20,820 bases of DNA from an uncultured Desulfobacteraceae bacterium (GTDB lineage Bacteria > Desulfobacterota > Desulfobacteria > Desulfobacterales > UBA2174). Position 1 is the first letter of the stretch. Every line of letters starts with the position of its first letter. Made by a program: the position numbers and the translations under genes. The DNA lies in the NCBI GenBank assembly GCA_937982505.1, contig CALJLV010000087.1, positions 1 to 20,820 of the forward strand, read 5' to 3'. The notes under the pieces were generated by a model that searched no databases, was not told the origin of the DNA, and was given only the letters and a program-made list of their open reading frames with translations. This document shows positions 15,370 through 20,820 of this stretch, piece by piece.

Positions 15370-17299
15370 AGAACGGGGCCTGGCCTTTCGCATGGCCCTG
15401 TTCATCCTCACCAGCACCACCCTGCTTTTCGGAATCGCCTTTGGCTACAACTATGTCTATTCGCGCGACCTGGTGCTCAAGCACGTGCGGGAAAACGCCA
15501 CCCACCTCACCGAATCGCTGGTGGGCCGCATCGAGGCCCGGCTGCTGAGCGTGGAACAGATGCCCCGCCACCTGGCCCTGCAACTGGACAACCGCAACGT
15601 CACCCGCCACAACCTGCTGGCCATGATCGCCAGCCTGGTGGCCGGAAGCCGGGATGTGTTCGGCTCCACGGTGGCGTTCGAGCCCTATGCCATGGAACCC
15701 GGCGTGCGCCACTACGCCCCTTATGTCTATCGGGACAGGGGCGGCGGCGTGGTGACGACCCAGCTGGGCGGCGCCCATTACAACTACTTCATCTGGGACT
15801 GGTACAGCATCCCGCGCCATCTGAACCGGCCGGTGTGGAGCGAGCCGTACTTCGACGAGGGGGGCGGCAACATCCTCATGGCCACCTATTCCCACCCGTT
15901 TTACGAGGTCTCCACGGGTCGGCCCGTGTTCCGGGGCGTGGTCACCGCCGATGTCTCCCTGGAGGAGCTGCGCCTGGCCATCGGCGCGGTGTCCCTGTAC
16001 CGCTCGGGTTATGCGTTCCTGATCAGCCGCACCGGCCAGTTTCTGGCCCACCCCGAAGCACGGCGGATCATGCGCGACAGCATCTTCAGCCTGGCCGAGG
16101 AGCTGGCCCTGCCGGCACTGCGCCGCGTCGGGCGGCAAATGATCCGGGGCCAGGAGGGGTTTTTCAGCTTTTCCGACGCGCGGGGCGAACCGTTTTTTCT
16201 CTATTTCGCCCCGGTTCCGGCCACCGGATGGGCCGTGGGGGTCGTGATCCCGGAACGAGAGCTGTACGCCGACATTTCCGCCCTCAACCGCACGGTGCTC
16301 CTGATCGGGGCGGCCGGATTCAGCCTCTTGTCTCTGGTGGTGGTGTTCATCTCCCGTTCCATTACCCGTCCCTTGAAGTCCCTGGTGGGCGCCACCACCG
16401 AAATCGCCCGGGGAAACCTGGACGTCACCCTGCCCAGGATGGCCGTCAAGGACGAGGTGGGCCAGCTGTCGCGCTCGGTGGACGAGATGCGCCTGGCCCT
16501 CAAGGAGTATATCCACCACCTTACCGAGACCACCCGGGCCCGCGAGCGCATCGAAAGCGAGCTGAAGATCGCCCGCAGCATCCAGATGAGTTTTCTGCCC
16601 AAACGCTTTCCCCCCTTTCCCGAACGCCACGAATTCGATATCTTCGCCGTTCTGGAGCCGGCCAAGGAGGTGGGCGGGGACCTTTACGACTTCTTTTTCC
16701 TCGACGATACCCATCTTTTCTTTTCCATCGGGGACGTTTCCGACAAGGGCGTGCCCGCGGCCCTGTTCATGGCGGTGACCAAAACCCTGATGAAGGGAAT
16801 CGCCGAGCAGCGGATCGAACCTTCGGAGGTGCTGAAGCGGGTCAACGGGGAACTGTGCCAGGGCAACGACTCTTCCATGTTCGTGACCCTCTTTTGCGCC
16901 GTGCTGGATCTGCGCAACGGGCGCCTGCGCTATTCCAACGCCGGCCACAACCCGCCCCTGCTGCTGCGCCTGGGCCATGAGCCCCAGTGGATGGCCCTGC
17001 CGCCGGGGCTGGTCCTGGGCGGGATGGAAGAGGCGGTCTATCAGACCCGCGAACTGATCCTCTCCCCGGGCGACCGGCTCCTGCTCTACACCGACGGGGT
17101 CACCGAGGCGATGGACGCCAGCGCAACGCTCTACGCGGAAGCCAGACTCCTGGATCAGGCCCGCGCCGCGGGTCCGGGCGGCACCGAGGCGCTGGTGACC
17201 CAGGTGCTTGAATCGGTGCGGCGTTTTTCGGCCGGCGCGCCCCAATCCGACGACATCACCATGCTGGCCCTCACCTACAGGGGTCCCGGCACCTCCTGA
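15344..17299 (+). CDS. Membrane sensor PP2C phosphatase (dCache-HAMP-SpoIIE, RsbU-like)
   Basis: This is a 651-residue signalling phosphatase. It has a first membrane helix at about residues 17-36, a large periplasmic dCache-like sensor domain (with RPVWSEPYFDEGGGNILMAT and SHPFYEVSTGRPVFRGVV), a second helix near 316-338, a HAMP domain, a short coiled coil, and a C-terminal SpoIIE/PP2C domain. The catalytic aspartates are all present: Asp446 and Asp449 in VGGDLYDF, Asp464 in IGDVSDKG, Asp584 in LYTDGVTEA and Asp636-Asp637 in SDDITML. It would dephosphorylate a STAS-domain protein, most likely the one encoded 96 bases downstream. I chose the ATG at 15344, with AGGG upstream; the start overlaps the binding-protein gene by 26 bases, implying coupled translation. 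An in-frame ATG at 15392 would trim the N-terminus but keeps the helix. Confidence 0.93.
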   Translation: MTPASAPSRERGLAFRMALFILTSTTLLFGIAFGYNYVYSRDLVLKHVRENATHLTESLVGRIEARLLSVEQMPRHLALQLDNRNVTRHNLLAMIASLVAGSRDVFGSTVAFEPYAMEPGVRHYAPYVYRDRGGGVVTTQLGGAHYNYFIWDWYSIPRHLNRPVWSEPYFDEGGGNILMATYSHPFYEVSTGRPVFRGVVTADVSLEELRLAIGAVSLYRSGYAFLISRTGQFLAHPEARRIMRDSIFSLAEELALPALRRVGRQMIRGQEGFFSFSDARGEPFFLYFAPVPATGWAVGVVIPERELYADISALNRTVLLIGAAGFSLLSLVVVFISRSITRPLKSLVGATTEIARGNLDVTLPRMAVKDEVGQLSRSVDEMRLALKEYIHHLTETTRARERIESELKIARSIQMSFLPKRFPPFPERHEFDIFAVLEPAKEVGGDLYDFFFLDDTHLFFSIGDVSDKGVPAALFMAVTKTLMKGIAEQRIEPSEVLKRVNGELCQGNDSSMFVTLFCAVLDLRNGRLRYSNAGHNPPLLLRLGHEPQWMALPPGLVLGGMEEAVYQTRELILSPGDRLLLYTDGVTEAMDASATLYAEARLLDQARAAGPGGTEALVTQVLESVRRFSAGAPQSDDITMLALTYRGPGTS

Positions 17300-17395
17300 C
17301 CCGCCCCTTCGGAGGGCAGGCCGGCGTGGACCTTCAACCGCCGCATTGGTGGCGCGGGACAACCCATCGACACCCCAAGCACGAGGAAGCGATCC

Positions 17396-17728
17396 ATGGA
17401 ATGTGTCAGCCAGAAACAGGGTCAAACCATCACCATCAAGGTCACCGGGCGCATGGATGCCGTCACGGCGCCGGGTTTCGAAAAGGCCTGCGCGGAGTGG
17501 ATCGACCGGGGAGAAAAGGACTTGGCGGTGGATCTGAGCGGCCTGGAATACATCAGCAGCGCGGGACTGCGGGCGATTCTGGGCACGGGCAAGACGCTCA
17601 AGACCCGCGGCGGGAGCCTGATTTTCGGCGGCATGAGCCCCATGGTGCGGGAGGTCTTCGAGATCTCCGGATTCGCGGCCATCTTTCCCGTCTACGACAG
17701 CCTGGAGTCCGCCCTTGCCGCCAGATGA
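17396..17728 (+). CDS. STAS-domain anti-sigma factor antagonist (RsbV/SpoIIAA-like)
   Basis: This is a 110-residue single STAS domain. It has DLAVDLSGLEYISSAGLRAI, where Ser55 (the second Ser of ISSAGL) aligns with the phosphorylated serine of SpoIIAA. In partner switching, the unphosphorylated form binds the kinase and frees its client, and the phosphorylated form releases it. The upstream PP2C and the downstream kinase are the natural partners. GAGGAAG lies 6 bases before the ATG. The gene is 96 bases after the phosphatase and overlaps the kinase gene by 14 bases. Length and motif are normal for the family. The client protein is unknown, and the identification of Ser55 is by alignment in the head, not by a computed alignment. 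Confidence 0.93.
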   Translation: MECVSQKQGQTITIKVTGRMDAVTAPGFEKACAEWIDRGEKDLAVDLSGLEYISSAGLRAILGTGKTLKTRGGSLIFGGMSPMVREVFEISGFAAIFPVYDSLESALAAR

Positions 17729-18149
17729 CCGGGAATCGTTGGAAGAGCTGGAAATGCCGGCGACCCGCGCCTCGCTGGCGCCCTTGCGCGCCTTCGTGCT
17801 GGCCCGTGCCGAGGAGCTCGCCCCGGCGGTGGCCGTGAAGATCGATCTGGTCCTCGAAGAGCTCTTGTTGAACATTTTCGACTACGCCTACGAACCGGAC
17901 TCTCCCGGCACCGTGGCGGTGGCTTGCGCGCCGGGGGCGGATGGCGGCTTCGTGCTGCGGATTCGGGACCGGGGCAGGCCTTTCGACCCCCTGGCCCGCC
18001 CCGCCCCAGACCTGGACCGCGATCTGGCCCGACGCGAGGTGGGAGGCCTGGGGATTTTGCTGGTGCGGGAAATGAGCCGCTCCCAAACCTATCGGCATGA
18101 ACAGGGAGCCAACGTGCTGGAAATCGTTTTCGGGCCCTCACCGGACTGA
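17715..18149 (+). CDS. RsbW/SpoIIAB-like serine kinase (anti-sigma factor, HATPase_c)
   Basis: This 144-residue GHKL ATPase would phosphorylate the STAS protein and bind a client. The N-box is DLVLEELLLNIFDYAY with the catalytic Glu and metal-binding Asn, the G1 box is IRDRGRPFDP, and the G2 box is VGGLGILLVREM. All are intact. I chose TTG at 17715, with GGAG 7 bases upstream, because it restores the first beta-strand (EELEMPATRASL); an ATG at 17754 would remove it. The start overlaps the STAS stop by 14 bases, a sign of coupled, balanced synthesis of switch and kinase. No sigma factor lies nearby, so the client may be elsewhere in the genome or not be a sigma factor at all. Confidence 0.92.
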   Translation: MPPDDRESLEELEMPATRASLAPLRAFVLARAEELAPAVAVKIDLVLEELLLNIFDYAYEPDSPGTVAVACAPGADGGFVLRIRDRGRPFDPLARPAPDLDRDLARREVGGLGILLVREMSRSQTYRHEQGANVLEIVFGPSPD

Positions 18150-18192
18150 CCCGGCAAGGGCCCCCAGGCCTCCCGGGAACCGATCGGCAGCG

Positions 18193-18210
18193 GCGAGGCG
18201 GCCTCGCGTT
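18193..18210 (+). terminator. Weak terminator-like hairpin after the kinase gene
   Basis: GCGAG (18193-18197) and CTCGC (18203-18207) pair around a 5-base loop, and TTT follows after one base. The stem is short and the T-run is brief, so termination would be partial at best. It may mark a boundary between the partner-switching genes and the transporter. Confidence 0.3.
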
Positions 18211-18244
18211 TTCCCTCGGCGTCCCGGGGCGCCGCGCCTCGGAT

Positions 18245-18272
18245 GCCACCATCCGGGCGGTGGCTGCCCGGA
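18245..18272 (+). promoter_or_regulatory. Interlocked pair of hairpins upstream of the SulP gene
   Basis: Stem A pairs GCCACC (18245-18250) with GGTGGC (18259-18264). Stem B pairs TCCGGGC (18252-18258) with GCCCGGA (18266-18272). The 5' arm of B lies in the loop of A and the 3' arm of A lies in the loop of B. The two stems are therefore either mutually exclusive or form a tight H-type pseudoknot with one-base loops. It ends 30 bases before the transporter ATG, so it could control translation. Function is unknown. Confidence 0.45.
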
Positions 18273-18301
18273 CTCAACCCATCGACCCTTCTGAGGTACC
18301 C

Positions 18302-20545
18302 ATGGCCGGCCCGTTTCAGCTTCTCGGGGAATGTCTTTCCGATCTGCGCTCTCCCAGGTGCCTGCCCGGACTGAGCATCGGTCTGGTGGTGAGCCTGGTG
18401 CTCATCGTCCTGGAAGTCTCCTTTGCCACCATGATCTTTTCCGGTCCTCTCCAGGCCCATGTGGGCAGGGGGATCGGCATGGCCCTGGCCGGCACGGTGG
18501 GGCTGGTCCTCGGCACGACCCTTTTCAGCCGCATCCGCTCCATCGTGGCCATGCCCCAGGACGCCCCGGTGGCGCTGTTCGCGGGCGTGGCGGCCGCCAT
18601 CGCCGCCGCCGTGGGCCGGCCCGAAACGCCGGAGACCTTCATCACCATCACCGCCGCCCTCATGGGCGCCTGCCTGCTCACCGGCATCTGCTTTGTCCTC
18701 GTGGGACGCTTCGGATGGGCGGAGTTTTTTCGCTTCATGCCCTATCCGGTGGTCTCGGGGTTTTTGGCGGGCACCGGCTGGCTGCTGACCAGGGGCAGCC
18801 TGGAAGTCATGACCGGAACGGCGCTGGGGTGGGGTTCCCTGGACGCCCTGGCCTCGGCCGGAATGCTGGCCCTCTGGCTGCCGGGGGCCGGCTACGCGGT
18901 GGGGCTTTTTCTCATCCTGCGGCGCTGGTCCCATTACCTGATTCTGCCCGGCTCGCTGATCCTGGCCGTCCTCGTCTACCATCTGGTCCTGCGCCTGGCC
19001 GGGGTCTCCATCGCCGAGGCGCGCCAGATAGGGTTCATCTTCGAACCCTTTGCCAGCGGCAGCCTCTGGCCGGTATTCGGCCTGGCCGATCTGGCCGCCG
19101 TCCACTGGGGGGCCATCTGGCCCCAGATCCCGTCCATCGCCGTGATCCCCTTCATCTCCCTGCTCGGTTTGCTGCTCAACACCGGGGGCATCGAACTGGC
19201 CAGCCGGCGGGAAATCGACATGAACCGCGAACTGGTCGTCAACGGGGCGGCCAATCTGCTCATCGGCGCCTCCGGGGCCCACCCCGGGTACGCCTCCATC
19301 AGCCTCTCGGCCCTCGGCCTGCGCACGGGCGCCGACACCCGCCTGGTGGGGCTCACCGCGACGCTGATCCTGACGACCACCCTGCTTTTCGGCAGCCAGG
19401 TGCTGGCCTATTTTCCCAAGGCGATCCTGGGCGGGTTTCTGCTCCTTTTGGGGCTTTTCTTTCTTTCCGACTGGCTGGTGGACACCCGCCGGAGAATGCC
19501 CCCCGGCGACCATCTGCTGGTGGTGGCCGTCTTTCTGGTGATCTGCCTTTTCAGCTACCTGCACGGGGTGATCTTCGGCCTGCTGGCCACCATGATCCTC
19601 TTTGTGATCCGCATCAGCCGCGTGCCGATCCTGCGCCGGACGCTCTCGGGCGCGCGGCTGCACAGCCGCAAGGGGCGGTCCCTGCCCCATCAGCGCCTGC
19701 TGGCCATGCACGGCGAGCGCATCGTGGTCTACGAACTGGAAGGCTACGTCTTTTTCGGCTCGGTCACCCGCCTGATCGAGGACATCTCCGCGGCGGTCAA
19801 GGATCCTTCCCGGGCGCCGGCGGAAGCGATCCTGCTCGATTTCCGACGCGTCAACGGCTTCGACATTTCCTCGGTGAACAACTTCGTGCGCCTGATCTAC
19901 CGCTTCCAGCGCCCGGAGCGGGCTTTTGCCGTCGTCGCCCCGCCGGACGGATTGGCCGCGCTGCTGGTCGGAAACCTGGACCCGGAAGCCGCCGGCGACC
20001 TGCACTTTTTCCCGGACCTGGACGGTGCCCTGCAATGGGCCGAAGACCGCCTCCTGGAAACCGAAGGGCAGCGACTGCGGAGCGCGTCGGCCACGGGCAA
20101 AAGCGCCCGGGACGCCCTGCTGGAAAGCGTCTCGGACGACCTGATGCGCCGCCTCGACCGGCAGGGTGAGGTGGAGGCGCTCACGCAAAGCCTGGACGGG
20201 TTCCTCTCGCGCCGCTCCTGCGCCAAGGACGCCGTGGTGCTGGAATCCGGCGGCCGGGCCGAAGGACTCTATCTGGTGCGCGCCGGGGTGGTGGCCGAAG
20301 AGGTCGAGGCCGGCGAGGAACGGATCATTGCCGTCAGGGAGCTGGGGCCCGGCACCTTCTTCGCCGAGCCGGGGGCTTATGGGTCCTGGCGCTGCGGGTC
20401 GCGTTTCGTGGCGCGCTCCGAAGCGGACCTGGGACTTTTGACCCCCGAAGCGCTCAAACGGGTGGAAGCCGAAGCGCCGGACCTGGCCATCGCGTTGCAC
20501 CGCCTGGTGATCGCCCGGCATGCGGACATTGCCGAGACGACCTGA
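18302..20545 (+). CDS. SulP-family anion transporter with STAS and cNMP-like domains
   Basis: This 747-residue inner-membrane protein has an N-terminal SulP (SLC26-like) transporter of about 10-14 helices, starting LGECLSDLRSPRCLPGLSIG and including SGAHPGYASISLSALGLR. A STAS domain follows, with LLDFRRVNGFDISSVNNFV and Asp521-Ser524. The C-terminal domain resembles a cyclic-nucleotide-binding fold (FLSRRSCAKDAVVLESGGRA; GPGTFFAEPGAYG). Its phosphate-binding cassette is degenerate: Glu689 and Arg697 are plausible, but the usual FGE and RxA pattern is altered. Substrates of SulP include sulfate, bicarbonate and other anions; which applies here is unknown. TGAGGT lies 6 bases before the ATG at 18302; a GTG at 18260 is less likely. 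It is 152 bases after the kinase gene, in the same direction. Confidence 0.93.
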   Translation: MAGPFQLLGECLSDLRSPRCLPGLSIGLVVSLVLIVLEVSFATMIFSGPLQAHVGRGIGMALAGTVGLVLGTTLFSRIRSIVAMPQDAPVALFAGVAAAIAAAVGRPETPETFITITAALMGACLLTGICFVLVGRFGWAEFFRFMPYPVVSGFLAGTGWLLTRGSLEVMTGTALGWGSLDALASAGMLALWLPGAGYAVGLFLILRRWSHYLILPGSLILAVLVYHLVLRLAGVSIAEARQIGFIFEPFASGSLWPVFGLADLAAVHWGAIWPQIPSIAVIPFISLLGLLLNTGGIELASRREIDMNRELVVNGAANLLIGASGAHPGYASISLSALGLRTGADTRLVGLTATLILTTTLLFGSQVLAYFPKAILGGFLLLLGLFFLSDWLVDTRRRMPPGDHLLVVAVFLVICLFSYLHGVIFGLLATMILFVIRISRVPILRRTLSGARLHSRKGRSLPHQRLLAMHGERIVVYELEGYVFFGSVTRLIEDISAAVKDPSRAPAEAILLDFRRVNGFDISSVNNFVRLIYRFQRPERAFAVVAPPDGLAALLVGNLDPEAAGDLHFFPDLDGALQWAEDRLLETEGQRLRSASATGKSARDALLESVSDDLMRRLDRQGEVEALTQSLDGFLSRRSCAKDAVVLESGGRAEGLYLVRAGVVAEEVEAGEERIIAVRELGPGTFFAEPGAYGSWRCGSRFVARSEADLGLLTPEALKRVEAEAPDLAIALHRLVIARHADIAETT

Positions 20546-20820
20546 ACCTTCGAACAGTCGCTGGCCTTTTTGTAGAATTGCTTGGCGATGGCCGACAGCG
20601 TGTCCCCCTTCTGGATGATGTAGTATTCGACCTTCCCGGTGGTCTCGGGGGTCTTAAGTCCATCGATCTTGACGTCGGAGACCCCCTTAACGTTGCCGGC
20701 CATGAGCACGGCTTTCTCCATGGCTTCCGGGGTCGACGCCTGGCCGGCAAGTGAAACCACCCCATCCTTGAAATCTATCCCCAGCCCGGCGATGCCCGGG
20801 TTGTTGGCTTCGATGTGGCC
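20377..20820 (-). pseudogene. BON-LysM protein, LysM half-truncated at the SulP 3' end (partial)
   Basis: The visible part reads in from the window edge. BON-domain sequence (GIDFKDGVVSLAGQAS, AVLMAGNVKGVSDVKIDGL) leads to a LysM start, YYIIQKGDTLSAIAKQFYKK. This resembles E. coli Kbp (YgaU), a K+-binding BON-LysM protein. LysM similarity stops near 20548, about halfway through the domain, where IFEAN and PGQ motifs would be expected. The frame then continues to 20377 through antisense of the SulP gene, giving about 57 residues of unrelated sequence. The break falls within a few bases of the SulP stop. I infer a truncated, probably non-functional gene caused by a rearrangement or an assembly join. 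It may instead be a short natural variant. The N-terminus lies outside the window. Confidence 0.65.

Noticed and set aside
15356..17875. An 839-residue minus-strand open frame opposite the PP2C and STAS genes
   Set aside because: Same reason: antisense to intact PP2C and STAS genes, with low-complexity composition and no recognisable domain.
18089..20521. An 810-residue minus-strand open frame opposite the SulP gene
   Set aside because: Antisense of the transporter; composition is biased and no family is recognisable.
1..20820. tRNA, rRNA, CRISPR array, transposase or phage genes
   Set aside because: No such sequence patterns were seen in reading both strands; a tRNAscan or repeat-finder run would be needed to exclude them fully.

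Overview
The window is a GC-rich, gene-dense piece of bacterial chromosome. The sigma-54 regulator with an N-terminal GAF-like region, the lipoprotein-type RND efflux parts, and the mix of partner-switching and SulP genes suggest a Gram-negative, probably a Desulfobacterota (Desulfobacterales-like) species. That placement is inference from gene style only; there is no rRNA or tRNA. No insertion sequence, phage gene or CRISPR array was seen.

Layout. (A) 1-804, minus: N-terminal 268 residues of a sigma-54 activator, cut by the window edge. (B) 805-1254: an unusually AT-rich divergent control region with a near-consensus -24/-12 promoter (1071-1086) facing right. (C) 1255-7367, plus: a tight operon of a small unknown protein, an RND periplasmic adaptor lipoprotein, an HAE1-type RND pump and an outer-membrane factor, i.e. 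a complete tripartite efflux system, probably switched on by the divergent activator. (D) 7368-9281, plus: a control region with a sigma-70-like promoter, a possible 30-codon leader peptide, a 13-bp hairpin, then selO (protein AMPylase). (E) 14066-9324, minus: cupin, khtT, khtU (K+/H+ antiporter with its regulatory subunit), a GYF_2-AIM24 protein, and a HerA-like ATPase (DUF853/YjgR family). (F) 14377-20545, plus: an orphan THI5/NMT1-like periplasmic binding protein overlapping a membrane dCache-HAMP-PP2C phosphatase, then a STAS anti-sigma antagonist, an overlapping RsbW-like kinase, and a SulP anion transporter carrying its own STAS and a cNMP-like domain. (G) 20820-20377, minus: a BON-LysM protein whose LysM half-domain is lost exactly where the SulP gene ends.

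How they fit together. Block C is a self-contained efflux operon with a dedicated candidate regulator. Block F has the three core parts of a partner-switching circuit (phosphatase, STAS switch, kinase) and two possible inputs (the overlapping binding protein and the dCache domain), but no sigma factor is visible. The nearest candidate output is the SulP transporter, which itself ends in a STAS domain. This is the most novel-looking part of the window, and the link between switch and transporter is a hypothesis. The E block combines K+/pH homeostasis with poorly understood proteins.
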